64,000 bases of DNA from contig NZ_CP012697.1 of NCBI RefSeq assembly GCF_001314225.1, forward strand, positions 1,054,001 through 1,118,000, given 5' to 3'. A program made the translations under genes and the position numbers. The DNA comes from Microbacterium sp. No. 7 (GTDB lineage: Bacteria > Actinomycetota > Actinomycetes > Actinomycetales > Microbacteriaceae). Every line of letters starts with the position of its first letter. Within the stretch, counting starts at the first letter, position 1. Below, one piece after another: positions 33,097 to 41,543 of the stretch. The notes beneath the pieces were generated by a model, which worked only from the letters and a program-made list of their open reading frames with translations, was not told the DNA's origin and searched no databases.

Positions 33097-34332
33097 TCAG
33101 TCGGCGACGACGACGTCGCGCCAGTCACCGCTGTTCACGAGGACGCCGTCGGTGACGGTCCAGTACGAGACCTGGTCGCCGCCCGCGTGCGACTCGGCGG
33201 TGAAGGTCACCGAGGGCACGGTGCCGAAGGGCTCGCCCGAGACCTCCTGCAGCGCGGCGGCGATCGTCTCACCGGTGACGTCGCCGTCGGCGGCGGCCAG
33301 CTCGATGCCGTGCGCGAGGATCGCCGCGTGGTTGTATCCGACGCCGACGTTGGGGTTGTCGAGGATCGCCGCGCAGGCGTCGCTGTAGCCCTCGACGGCC
33401 GCGATGAACTCCGTCACCGACGCCTCCTCGGTCGCGACCGAGGGCCACGCCCACTGCGCGATGACGGTGCCCTCGGCGAGGTCGCCCGCGAGCTCCAGGT
33501 AGCCGGGGCCGTAGCCGAAGGGCGCCAGGATCCACTTCGGCGTGTAGCCGATGTTCGCCGACTCCTTCTGCAGCTGCGCGAGGGTCGTGTCGACGTGCTG
33601 CACGTAGACGGCCTCGGCGCCCGCGTCCTTGAGCTGCTTCGCCCACGCCGCCCACTGCGGCTCCTTGAGGTTCAGCTCGACCGTCGTGCCGAGCTCCACG
33701 CCCGCCTTGGCGGCGGCGCCGTCGGCGGCGGCCATCGAGGCGTCGCCCGCGCCGAGCGCGAGCACGACCGAGACCTTCTTCGCGTCGAGGTCCGTGGCGG
33801 CGTAGTCGATCGCGCTCGCCATGTCGTCCTGGTAGCGGGGGTACACGCTGTAGTCGCCGGGCGCCTGCGGGGGAGCGAAGGCGGCGCCGTCGCCCGCGCC
33901 GAGGAGCACGACGTTCGAGGCCGTCGTGGCGCCGCGTGCGCCGTCGATCGGCACGGTGCCGCCGGCGAAGATGGCGACCGCGCCCTCCGCGACGAGTTCC
34001 TGGGCGATCGTCGCCGAGGCCTGGCCCTCGTACTGGTTGTCACGGGTCTCGACCTTGACGTCGTAGCCGCCGATGCCGCCGGCCTTGTTCGCGGCGTCGA
34101 AGAACGCCTCGAAGCCGCACGCCTGGCCTTCGCCGGCCGACGCGACCGGGCCGGTCTTGGGCGCCGAGACGCCGGCGATGATCGTCTTGTTGCCTTCGGA
34201 GGAGGAGCCCCCGTCACCGCTGCCCCCGGTGCTGCCGGCGTTGTCGTCGGATCCCCCCGCACAGCCCGCGAGGGCGAGCACGAGCACCGCGCCCGAGGCG
34301 GCGGCGACCTTGATCCAGTTGTTCTTCTTCAT
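33097..34332 (-). CDS. ABC transporter substrate-binding lipoprotein (LIV family, system 2)
   Basis: 411 residues. Lipoprotein signal 1-23 with LALAGC, acylated Cys24, then a 25-residue Gly/Ser/Asp linker and a type I periplasmic-binding domain starting TIIAGVSAPKTGPVASAG. Two internal Cys (GQACGFEAF and YSDACAAIL) could pair outside the cell. First gene of the minus-strand importer; its own start is preceded by AAGGGG and an AT-rich promoter island at about 34394-34415. Ligand unknown. Confidence 0.9.
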   Translation of the reverse strand: MKKNNWIKVAAASGAVLVLALAGCAGGSDDNAGSTGGSGDGGSSSEGNKTIIAGVSAPKTGPVASAGEGQACGFEAFFDAANKAGGIGGYDVKVETRDNQYEGQASATIAQELVAEGAVAIFAGGTVPIDGARGATTASNVVLLGAGDGAAFAPPQAPGDYSVYPRYQDDMASAIDYAATDLDAKKVSVVLALGAGDASMAAADGAAAKAGVELGTTVELNLKEPQWAAWAKQLKDAGAEAVYVQHVDTTLAQLQKESANIGYTPKWILAPFGYGPGYLELAGDLAEGTVIAQWAWPSVATEEASVTEFIAAVEGYSDACAAILDNPNVGVGYNHAAILAHGIELAAADGDVTGETIAAALQEVSGEPFGTVPSVTFTAESHAGGDQVSYWTVTDGVLVNSGDWRDVVVAD

Positions 34333-34496
34333 TGAAAACCCCTTACTTGCCCATCAACCGTGATGGGACGGCACCCCCTGAAGGTAGCAGACTGTATTAA
34401 AAATATTGCGTAGTATGTCTGTCGTTTACCCAACCGTTACAGAACGGCCGCGGACGGTCCGTCCTCGCCTGTCCGCGCGCCCGGTCGCGACCGATC

Positions 34497-34502
34497 GATA
34501 AT
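34497..34502 (+). promoter_or_regulatory. -10 box of a probable leaderless CitE-like gene
   Basis: GATAAT ends 5 nt before the ATG at 34508; no Shine-Dalgarno is present, so transcription probably begins at the ATG. The region 34333-34507 is a divergent promoter shared with the SBP gene; an AT-rich stretch at 34394-34415 belongs to the minus-strand gene. Confidence 0.4.
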
Positions 34503-34507
34503 GGACC

Positions 34508-35374
34508 ATGCCTGATATGACGCCCCCCGCCCCCTCGTCCGCGATCTCCTACCTGTTCGTGCCGGCCTCGCGGCCCGACCGCTTCGAGAAGGCGCTCGCG
34601 AGCGCCGCCGACGCCGTCATCGTCGACCTCGAGGACGCCGTCGCCGCCGACGAGAAGGACGTCGCGCTCGAGCACCTGCGGGCAGCCCTCGACGGGGGGC
34701 TCTCGCGCCCCGTGCACGTGCGCATCAACGCGGCGGACTCCGCGTGGTTCGAGCGCGACCTCGCGGCGCTGGCGGAGCTGCCGGCGGCGGCGCGCGAGCG
34801 GCTCGCGGGCGTGCTCGTGCCCAAGGCGGAGGACGCCGAGACGATCGCCCGCGTGCACGCGGCGCTCTCGGCCGGTCCCTCGGCGGCGGACGGCACCGCG
34901 ATCATCGCCCTCATCGAGAGCGCCGCGGGCGTGGCCCGCACGCGCGAGATCGCCGCGGCGCCGGGGCTGACGCGCTTCGCCGTCGGCGCCGCCGACCTGT
35001 CCTTCGACCTCGACATCGAGATCGTCTCGTCGACCGTCGACTGGGTGTACGCGCAGCTCGTCGTCGAGTCGCGCCTCGCGGGCCTCGCGGGTCCCATCGC
35101 GTCGCCGCCGTTCGAGATCAAGGACCTCGAGACCGTTGAGCGCGAGGCCGTGCGGTTGCGCGGGCTCGGCGCGACGGCCCAGCTGTGCATCCACCCGGGG
35201 CAGATCGCGCCGATCCACGCCGGCTTCCTGCCCAGCGCGGAGCGCGTCGAGTGGGCCCGCCGGGTCGTCGCCGCGGCCGCCGAGACCGACGGCGCCGCGC
35301 AGGTCGACGGCCAGATGGTCGACAAGCCCGTGCGCGAGCGCGCCGAGCGCATCCTCGCCCAGTCCACCCGCTGA
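34508..35374 (+). CDS. CitE/HpcH-HpaI family lyase (second copy)
   Basis: 288 residues. SYLFVPASRPDRF near residue 14, IVDLEDAV near 39, HVRIN near 70, the metal-binding Glu in LIESAAGV near 137 and Asp in VGAADLSFDLDI near 162, LCIHPGQI near 224. It is only moderately similar to the lyase at 155, so the two likely serve different hydroxyacyl-CoA esters. ATG at 34508 chosen for its fit to a leaderless start; a second Met at position 4 is possible. Convergent with the alcohol dehydrogenase; a 32-bp stem separates them. Confidence 0.87.
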   Translation: MPDMTPPAPSSAISYLFVPASRPDRFEKALASAADAVIVDLEDAVAADEKDVALEHLRAALDGGLSRPVHVRINAADSAWFERDLAALAELPAAARERLAGVLVPKAEDAETIARVHAALSAGPSAADGTAIIALIESAAGVARTREIAAAPGLTRFAVGAADLSFDLDIEIVSSTVDWVYAQLVVESRLAGLAGPIASPPFEIKDLETVEREAVRLRGLGATAQLCIHPGQIAPIHAGFLPSAERVEWARRVVAAAAETDGAAQVDGQMVDKPVRERAERILAQSTR

Positions 35375-35403
35375 CCCGCCCTCCCTCTCCTCGTCCCCCA
35401 TAC

Positions 35404-35478
35404 CCTGCGAGACTGCACCGGTGCGACGAGACTGCACGTCTGACCGGCAGTCTCGTCGCACCGGTGCAGTCTCGCAGG
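35404..35478. repeat. 32-bp perfect-stem inverted repeat between convergent genes
   Basis: Arms 35404-35435 and 35447-35478 pair without mismatch; loop 11 nt (35436-35446). Each arm contains the 10-bp self-palindrome GCACCGGTGC and a repeated GAGACTGC element, so the structure is repeat within repeat. It sits 29 bp after the lyase stop and 46 bp before the convergent ADH end. Longer than any terminator here; may be a dispersed element. Confidence 0.8.
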
Positions 35479-35524
35479 ACGGTGGGGTGGGACGGTGGGG
35501 GCGGGGAGAGGTGGGGGAGAAGGG

Positions 35525-36619
35525 TCAGTCGAAGACGACGACGCTGCGGGCGGTCTCGCCCTTCTCCAGCTTCTCGTAGCCCTCGTTGATCTCGTCGAGC
35601 GAGATGGTCTCCGAGACGAGGTCGTCGAGGTTGAGGCGGCCCTGCTGGTACATCGTGGCGTACAGCGGGACGTCGATGCTCGCGATCGTCGAGCCCATGA
35701 ATAGGCCGCTCAGCTTCTTCTGGCCGCGGAGCAGGTCGTTCGACTCGAGGCCGACCGTCTTGCCGGGCGGGATCTTGCCGAGCACGTAGGCGGTGCCGCC
35801 GACGTCGGTGATGTCGATCGCCTGCTGCGCCGTCTGGGGGAGGCCGATCACCTCGAAGGCGAAGTCGACGCCGCCCTTGCCGACGATCTCGCGCACGCGC
35901 GCGACGACGTCGGGCTCCTCGGCGGGGTTGATGACGTCGGTCGCGCCGAACTTCCTGGCGAGCTCGAGCTTGGCGGGCTGCAGGTCGAGCGCGATGACGT
36001 TGCGGGCGCCCGACAGGGCCGCGCCCTGCACGACGTTCAGGCCCACGCCGCCGCATCCGATCACGGCCACCGTGTCGCCGAACCCGACCTTCGCCGCGTT
36101 CTTGACCGCGCCGATGCCCGTGACGACGCCGCAGCCCAGGAGGGCGGCACGGTCGAACGGGATGCTCTTGTCGACGACGACGAGGTTGCGCTCGTGCACG
36201 AGGATCTTCTCGGCGAAGCCGCCGATGTCGCCGATCTGCGTCACGGCCTGCCCGTCGAGGGTGTACCGCGCCCGCTCGTCGGGACCGCGGCGGATGGCAC
36301 CCGGGTTCGTGCAGCGCGTCGGCTCGCCGCGGCTGCACGAGTCGCACACGCCGCACGTGGAGATCACGTTGCCGACGACGTGGTCGCCGACCTTGACCGC
36401 CGTCACCTGGTCGCCGACGGCCTCCACGATGCCCGCGACCTCGTGGCCGAGCACGAGCGGCACGGGCCATCCGAAGTCGACCTTGAGGGTGTGCAGGTCG
36501 CTGTGACACAGGCCGCTCGCCTTGACCTTGACGATCACTTCGCGCGGCTGCGGGTCATCGAGCTCGATGTCCCGGATCTCGAGGGGCTGGCCGACCCCGA
36601 ACATCACGGCTGCCTTCAT
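35525..36619 (-). CDS. zinc-dependent alcohol dehydrogenase (MDR superfamily)
   Basis: 364 residues. Catalytic-zinc ligands in GLCHSD (Cys37) and GHEVAG, structural-zinc cysteines in CGVCDSCSRGEPTRC (Cys93-type lobe), and the Rossmann motif GCGGVGL near 191. The layout matches class III/mycothiol-type NAD-dependent ADHs of actinobacteria. It oxidises a primary alcohol to an aldehyde, or acts on a thiol adduct; the substrate is unknown. Start has GAAGGAGAC 6-7 nt upstream. Its AT-rich promoter island (36637-36657) is shared with the divergent GntR gene. Confidence 0.88.
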   Translation of the reverse strand: MKAAVMFGVGQPLEIRDIELDDPQPREVIVKVKASGLCHSDLHTLKVDFGWPVPLVLGHEVAGIVEAVGDQVTAVKVGDHVVGNVISTCGVCDSCSRGEPTRCTNPGAIRRGPDERARYTLDGQAVTQIGDIGGFAEKILVHERNLVVVDKSIPFDRAALLGCGVVTGIGAVKNAAKVGFGDTVAVIGCGGVGLNVVQGAALSGARNVIALDLQPAKLELARKFGATDVINPAEEPDVVARVREIVGKGGVDFAFEVIGLPQTAQQAIDITDVGGTAYVLGKIPPGKTVGLESNDLLRGQKKLSGLFMGSTIASIDVPLYATMYQQGRLNLDDLVSETISLDEINEGYEKLEKGETARSVVVFD

Positions 36620-36762
36620 CGCTGTCTCCTTCGACGCAAAGTATTGTTTATATTTTTGGCTCAGTCTATCGGGAATGCCCGGTGTGTCCAGCGCGGTGTC
36701 GGGCGCGACTCGTTCGCGCGGCTAACGTTGTGACGTGCGGCACACGCGAGGAGGAAGAGGCG

Positions 36763-37428
36763 ATGCGACGACAGCTCAGTGACGAGGTTGTCTCCTACCT
36801 GAGGCAGGCGATCATGGCCGGCGAGTTCGCCCCCGGCGAGGCCGTGCGCGCCGAGGTCGTCGGCGAGGCGCTGGAGGTCTCTGCGACGCCCGTGCGCGAG
36901 GCCTTCCAGGCGCTCCGCGCGGAGGGGTTCCTCGAGCTCGTGCCGCGGAAGGGCTTCACCGTCGCGCCGCTGACGGCCGCCGACATCCGCGACATCTTCG
37001 AGGCGCACGCGCTGCTGGCCGGCGAGCTCACGGCGCGCGCGGCGCGCAACGCGACGCGCGCCGACCTCGACGCGCTCGAGGCGCTGCACCGCGAGCTCAT
37101 GGATGCCGCCGAGGGCGGCGACACGGCCCTGCTCGAGCAGAAGAACCACGAGTTCCATCGCGCGATCTACCGCCTGGCCGGCTCGGAGCGCCTGCGCTGG
37201 GCGCTCGGCACGTTCGCGAAGTACGTGCCGCGCGCCTTCTACGCCGAGATCGAGGGCTGGCCCGAGACGACCGTCGCCGACCACGGCGCGGTCATGACGG
37301 CGCTCGTCGCGGCCGACGCCGACGCCGCGCGGGAGGCGATGGCGGCGCACATCCGCAACTCGGGCGAGAAGCTCGCCGAGCACTTTGCCGCCACCCGACC
37401 GCACCCCGCACCCGAAAGCGATTCATGA
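36763..37428 (+). CDS. GntR-family regulator, FCD domain (paralogue of 19399)
   Basis: 221 residues. Start at 36763 has GAGGAGGAAGAGG directly upstream; an in-frame ATG at 36682 has none. Winged helix RRQLSDEVVSYLRQAIMAG, recognition helix SATPVREAFQALR, FCD residues FEAHALLAGELTARAA, EFHRAIYRLAGSERLRWALGTFAKYVP. Overlaps the following thioesterase-like gene by ATGA. It is the likely regulator of the ADH/GntR divergent region. Confidence 0.88.
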   Translation: MRRQLSDEVVSYLRQAIMAGEFAPGEAVRAEVVGEALEVSATPVREAFQALRAEGFLELVPRKGFTVAPLTAADIRDIFEAHALLAGELTARAARNATRADLDALEALHRELMDAAEGGDTALLEQKNHEFHRAIYRLAGSERLRWALGTFAKYVPRAFYAEIEGWPETTVADHGAVMTALVAADADAAREAMAAHIRNSGEKLAEHFAATRPHPAPESDS

Positions 37429-38222
37429 CGCACCCCGAACAACGCCTGGGCTACTACCTCTCGACCGACGAGCCCGGGCTCTTCCTGCCGCAGGACATCG
37501 GCATCGCGGGATGGAAGCCCGACCAGCTGCACGGCCCCGCGATCACGGGCCTGCTCACGCGCACGGCGATCGTCGAGGCCGAGGCGCGCGGCCTCGAGCA
37601 GCGCCTCGTGCGCGCCGGCTTCGAGCTGTTCGCCCGCGCGCGTCTCGTGCCCACGCACGTGCGCGCCGACGTCGTCCGCAGCGGTGCGCGGGTCACCCTC
37701 ATCGACGTCGTGCTGTCGCAGGAGGGGCGCGACGTCGCGCGCGGCCACTTCTTCTTCGCCGTCGCCGCGGGCTCACCCGGCAACGACCTGTGGCTGCCCG
37801 GCCTCGACGTCGCCCCGCCGCCCGCCGGCGTCGGCCACGACCGGCAGTGGCGCGTGCACCACAGCGCCCAGACGGGGTGGACGACCGACGTGACCACGCT
37901 GGCGGGCGGCGTGCGGCGCGGCCTCTGGCAGTATGCGATCGACCTCGTCGACGGCGAGCGCGTCTCGGGCGACGTGCTCGCGGGCTTCGTCTCGGACATC
38001 ACGAGCTTCGCGGTCAACGCGGGCTCGCGAGGACTGCAGCACATCAACATCGACGCGAACCTCAACATCTCGCGCTCGCCCGTCGGCGGGGGCGTGGGCA
38101 TCGTCGCGACGCACGTGTCGGAGAACGACGGCATCAGCGTGGGCAGCGCCGTCATGTTCGACGAGCGGGGCCCGTTCGCGGTGACGTCGCTCACCGGCAT
38201 CTCGCACTCGCGCACGAGCTGA
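37425..38222 (+). CDS. acyl-CoA thioesterase-like protein (4HBT_3/TesB-like), paralogue of 2207
   Basis: 265 residues, same double-hotdog layout as the protein at 2207: LPQDIGIAGWKPDQLHGPAI early on, INIDANLNISRSP in the second half, then VMFDERGPFAV and TGISHSR. Translationally coupled to a GntR/FCD regulator by a 4-bp overlap, which ties its expression to that regulator. Enzymatic activity unproven; likely acts on an acyl-CoA. Confidence 0.65.
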   Translation: MTHPEQRLGYYLSTDEPGLFLPQDIGIAGWKPDQLHGPAITGLLTRTAIVEAEARGLEQRLVRAGFELFARARLVPTHVRADVVRSGARVTLIDVVLSQEGRDVARGHFFFAVAAGSPGNDLWLPGLDVAPPPAGVGHDRQWRVHHSAQTGWTTDVTTLAGGVRRGLWQYAIDLVDGERVSGDVLAGFVSDITSFAVNAGSRGLQHINIDANLNISRSPVGGGVGIVATHVSENDGISVGSAVMFDERGPFAVTSLTGISHSRTS

Positions 38223-38247
38223 CCCGCGGCACCCCTGCGCGCGGGGC

Positions 38248-39258
38248 TCAGCCGCGCACGTCGAGCACGATCTTGCCGAGCGACGTGCGTCCCTGGATCT
38301 CGGCGAGCGCGTCGGCGATCCGCTCCAGCGGATAGCGTGCGCCGACGGCGGGCGCGATGCCGCCCGACTCGAGCATGGGATACAGCTCGTCCCACTGCCG
38401 CCACGCGTTCTCGGGGTCGGCCTCGACGTAGCCCGTCCAGCCGACGCCGCGCACGTCGATGTTGCGCAGCAACAGGCGGTTGACCTTGACCGAGGGCGGC
38501 TCGCCCTGCGCGAAGCCGAGCACCAGGTGGCGCCCGAAGGGGGCGAGCACGCGCAGGGAGTCGAGGATCACGGCCTCGCCCACGACGTCGACGACCACGT
38601 CGACGCCGCGCCCGTCGGTGGCCTCGAGCACGGCATCCTTGAAGCCGTCGACGCGCACGGTCGTGTCGGCGCCGTGCGCCTCGGCGAAGCGGGCCTTCTC
38701 GTCGCTGCTGACGACGGCGATCGTGCGGGCGCCGAGGCTGCGCGCGACCTGCGTCGCGGCGCTGCCGACGCCGCCCGCGGCGCCGTGCACGAGCACGGTC
38801 TCGCCCGCGCGCAGCTGGGCGCGCACGTGCAGGGCGAAGTGGGCCGTGAGGTAGTTGACGGGCACGGCCGCCGCGGCGGCGAGCTCCGTGCTCGCGGGGA
38901 GCGGGAAGGTCATCGTCTCGGGTGCGACGGCGTACTCGGCCGCGGCGCCGTAGTGCAGCGTCGCGGCGACGCGGTCGCCGACGGCGGTGCGCCGCACGCC
39001 GGGACCGACGGCGGCGACGACGCCGGCGAGGTCCATGCCGATCGTGAACGGGAGGTCGGGGATCGACTGGTAGCGTCCCTGCGCGACGATCAGGTCGGCG
39101 AGCGAGAGGCCCACGTTCTCCACGCGGATGAGCACCTCGCCCGCGCCGGGGGACGGAACGGCGATGTCGTCGAGGCGGATGCCGTCGATGCCCGTGAGCG
39201 CGTGCACCTGGGCGGCGCGCATGGTGGTCGGCAGCTCGTTCGTCGCGTCGTCGGGCAC
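38248..39258 (-). CDS. NADPH:quinone oxidoreductase-like MDR protein (zinc-independent)
   Basis: 336 residues. GroES-like N-terminus with PGAGEVLIRVENVGLSLADLIVAQG and MDLAGVVAAVG, and the nucleotide motif VLVHGAAGGVGSAATQVARSLGA. No zinc ligands are present. The GTG at 39258 is chosen because AAGGGAG lies 8 nt upstream; an ATG-start version could begin at MRAAQV further in. Members reduce quinones, enones or crotonyl-CoA-like esters. It converges on the thioesterase-like gene with a 25-bp gap. Confidence 0.85.
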   Translation of the reverse strand: MPDDATNELPTTMRAAQVHALTGIDGIRLDDIAVPSPGAGEVLIRVENVGLSLADLIVAQGRYQSIPDLPFTIGMDLAGVVAAVGPGVRRTAVGDRVAATLHYGAAAEYAVAPETMTFPLPASTELAAAAAVPVNYLTAHFALHVRAQLRAGETVLVHGAAGGVGSAATQVARSLGARTIAVVSSDEKARFAEAHGADTTVRVDGFKDAVLEATDGRGVDVVVDVVGEAVILDSLRVLAPFGRHLVLGFAQGEPPSVKVNRLLLRNIDVRGVGWTGYVEADPENAWRQWDELYPMLESGGIAPAVGARYPLERIADALAEIQGRTSLGKIVLDVRG

Positions 39259-39701
39259 GGTGGCGCTCCCTTGTGATCGGCCCGATGCGCATCGGGCGGG
39301 GTGAGGGCGTCGTCGGCGGCGCCCGGGGTCGACGGGCGGCGTCGGACCGTACACAGGATATCGCGCATGGCTGTGCGGAAAATATCGTGCACGTTCGTGC
39401 GGGTCTCGGGGAGCGCCGGGCGGACGAGCGCGTGCGCCGAACGGACAGGCGCGTGCGCGCAGGGGATAGTGCGCGTGCCGGGCGCGGGGCTAGCGTCTGC
39501 TCATCGCCGCCCGTGGACGTCGACCTGTACGGGGGTACCATTCTTATGGAATGTGCACTATTGAGAATATTCGAATGACATCGTAGAATTACGGCGTCCC
39601 TCCGGTCGAGGCTGCTCACCACGGCAAGAGACACAACCGAGCAGTGCAGTGGATCCGGAGACGGCAGTACCGAGGAAGTTCCTGCACACGAGGAGGCAAA
39701 G
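39259..39701. other. 443-bp intergenic region with TRAP promoter
   Basis: No convincing gene. Short open frames here lack coding bias and ribosome sites. It contains GATATC at 39357-39362 and an AAAATATCG stretch at 39380-39387 (probably the minus-strand MDR promoter zone), and a clear plus-strand promoter at 39561-39589 followed by a leader of about 105 nt. Confidence 0.6.
39561..39589 (+). promoter_or_regulatory. sigma-70-type promoter of the TRAP transporter operon
   Basis: TTGAGA (39561-39566) and TAGAAT (39584-39589) are exactly 17 bp apart. Two overlapping 8-bp palindromes, GAATATTC (39565-39572) and ATTCGAAT (39569-39576), lie across the -35 end and spacer and may be the operator. Confidence 0.65.
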
Positions 39702-40850
39702 ATGCCACGCATCCACCGTTCCAAGAAGATGGCCATGGCCGCGGCGACCATCGCCGGCGCCGCCCTGCTGCTCGCGGGCTGCAGCGGCGACGGCGACACG
39801 GGCTCGACCGGCGGTGACGGCGGGTCGACCGGCGGCGACGCCAAGGAGACCATCACGCTCACCTACACGTCGATCCTTCCCGAGAGCGGCCCGGCCAACC
39901 AGGCGTTCAAGGTCTGGATGGACGAGGTCACCGCGCTCACCGACGGCCAGGTGCAGTTCGACGCGTTCTACGACGCCGCCCTGTGCGCCGCCGCCGACGC
40001 GCTCGAGTGCATCGAGGACGGCCGTGCCGACCTGGCCTTCGACACCCCCGCCTACTCGCCCGAGCTCGTGAGCCCCAACATCGCCTCGATCGGGTTCCAG
40101 ACCTATGACCACGCTGCGGTCGGCGCGGCGATCAACGAGCTCGTCGCGACCGACGACACGATCGCGAACGAGTACGCGGAGCGCAACCAGAAGATCCTCT
40201 TCTTCGGCGCCCAGTCGCCGGCGGTCATCGGCTTCGTCGAAGGCACCGACCTCACGAGCGTCAACGACATGGACGGCAAGCAGGTGCGCGCCGCGAGCCA
40301 GATCGGCACCGCCCTCTCGCTGCTCGGCGTCAGCCCCGTGTCGATGGCGCCGGGCGAGGTCTACGAGTCGATCGAGCGCGGCGTCATCCAGGGCGTCGTG
40401 CAGTCGATCGACGTCTACGTCGACCTGAGCCTGGCCGAGGTCGCCCCGATGATCTACAGCCTCGACGACGCCGGCGCCTACGCCGTCGTGAACTTCGGCA
40501 TGAACCTCGACAAGTACGAGTCGCTGCCCGACGACGTCAAGGAGGCCATCGACGCCGCGAGCGCGAAGATGATCGACGAGGGCGTGTACGCGCAGTACCA
40601 GAACGACTCGATCGGCCACGCGTGCACCAGCCTGAAGGAGCAGGGCGCGACGATCCAGGGCCTCGGCCTCGACGCCGACGGCAAGGCCTGGGCGACGGCC
40701 GCGACCGAGCGCCTCGTCGCAGACTGGAAGACGCAGGCCGAGGGCAAGATCGCCGACCCCGACGCCTTCGCCGACACCTACTTCGGCCTGGTGCAGAAGA
40801 ACGTCACGGGCGACGCGAAGACGATCGCGCAGATCTGCGACGAGAGCTGA
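39702..40850 (+). CDS. dctP: TRAP transporter substrate-binding lipoprotein (DctP type)
   Basis: 382 residues. Lipoprotein signal with LLLAGC (Cys27), Gly/Ser/Asp linker, then a DctP fold starting TITLTYTSILPESG. The Arg that clamps the ligand carboxylate in this family is expected in the VRAASQIGTALSLLGVSPVSM segment near residue 198. Gram-positive TRAP receptors are lipid-anchored like this one. AGGAGGC lies about 7 nt before the ATG. A 21-bp hairpin follows, before dctQ. Confidence 0.9.
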   Translation: MPRIHRSKKMAMAAATIAGAALLLAGCSGDGDTGSTGGDGGSTGGDAKETITLTYTSILPESGPANQAFKVWMDEVTALTDGQVQFDAFYDAALCAAADALECIEDGRADLAFDTPAYSPELVSPNIASIGFQTYDHAAVGAAINELVATDDTIANEYAERNQKILFFGAQSPAVIGFVEGTDLTSVNDMDGKQVRAASQIGTALSLLGVSPVSMAPGEVYESIERGVIQGVVQSIDVYVDLSLAEVAPMIYSLDDAGAYAVVNFGMNLDKYESLPDDVKEAIDAASAKMIDEGVYAQYQNDSIGHACTSLKEQGATIQGLGLDADGKAWATAATERLVADWKTQAEGKIADPDAFADTYFGLVQKNVTGDAKTIAQICDES

Positions 40851-40855
40851 GTGAC

Positions 40856-40913
40856 GCGGTGCTCCCGCCCCCAGCCCCCGCCTCACGGCGGCGGCTGGGG
40901 GCGGGAGCACCGC
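40856..40913 (+). terminator. 21-bp hairpin between dctP and dctQ
   Basis: Perfect 21-bp GC-rich stem (40856-40876 with 40893-40913), 16-nt loop, starting 6 bp after the dctP stop. As with the ABC system at 33028, it probably lowers expression of the membrane subunits relative to the binding protein. Confidence 0.65.
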
Positions 40914-40982
40914 CCCCTTCCCTCGCCGCCTGCCGTCGTCCTACGGTGAGCAGACCAGGCACACGCTCCTGAGCGGAGAACA

Positions 40983-41513
40983 ATGAAGATCATCGACGTG
41001 GCCGTTCGCAAGATCGGCCGATTCCTCGCGGTGCTGAGCGCCGTCGTCGGCGTGCTGATCATGGTGATCATGCTGGCCGACGTCGTGTCGCGCAACTTCG
41101 TGAGCCACCGTTCCATCCCGGGGGTGTACGAGCTCATCGAGACGCTCGTCGTCCTCATCCTCGCCTTCGGCCTCGTCTACGCCGAGGAGCTCGAGGTCAA
41201 CCCCCGCGTCACCCTGCTCACCGACAGGCTGTCGGCACGTTCCGCGATGATCGTGCGCACCGTCGGCGAGCTCGTCGTCGCCGTCGTCGTCACGTGGATG
41301 GCGTACGGCGTGGTGGGCCAGGCCATCACGGCCACGGAGCGCGGCGAGTTCACGCAGGGCATCATCGCCTTCCCCACGTGGCCCACCAAGATCCTGCTCG
41401 CCGTGGGGTTCGTCGTGCTGGCCGTCTACGTCGACAACCGTCTCGTCCGGTCGGTCGTCCGGCTCGCGACGGGCGACATCGAGCCCAAGAAGGAGCACAC
41501 GCATGCGCTGTGA
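40983..41513 (+). CDS. dctQ: TRAP transporter small permease (DctQ type)
   Basis: 176 residues with four membrane helices (about 12-33, 48-67, 90-112, 132-152). The sequence SHRSIPGVYELIETLVVLILAFGLVYAE includes the conserved Glu-rich helix 2 of DctQ. GAGCGGAGAAC is the ribosome site. It pairs with DctM in the membrane to couple import to Na+ or H+. Confidence 0.9.
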   Translation: MKIIDVAVRKIGRFLAVLSAVVGVLIMVIMLADVVSRNFVSHRSIPGVYELIETLVVLILAFGLVYAEELEVNPRVTLLTDRLSARSAMIVRTVGELVVAVVVTWMAYGVVGQAITATERGEFTQGIIAFPTWPTKILLAVGFVVLAVYVDNRLVRSVVRLATGDIEPKKEHTHAL

Positions 41514-41543
41514 CCTGCCCCTGTGCCCCCGAGGGAGGCGCTC

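Noticed and set aside
29409..33128. 1239-codon reading of livG with a giant N-terminal extension
   Set aside because: The extension is a shifted-frame shadow of the permease-ATPase fusion; livG starts at 30161 with an ATGA overlap.
30098..33388. 1096-codon open frame on the plus strand opposite the fused ABC transporter
   Set aside because: Antisense to a protein with clear permease and ATPase motifs; its translation is low-complexity Arg/Glu/Asp/His.
39273..39578. Short plus-strand open frames in the 443-bp gap before the TRAP operon
   Set aside because: They have no ribosome site, run through the promoter hexamers and show no coding signature.
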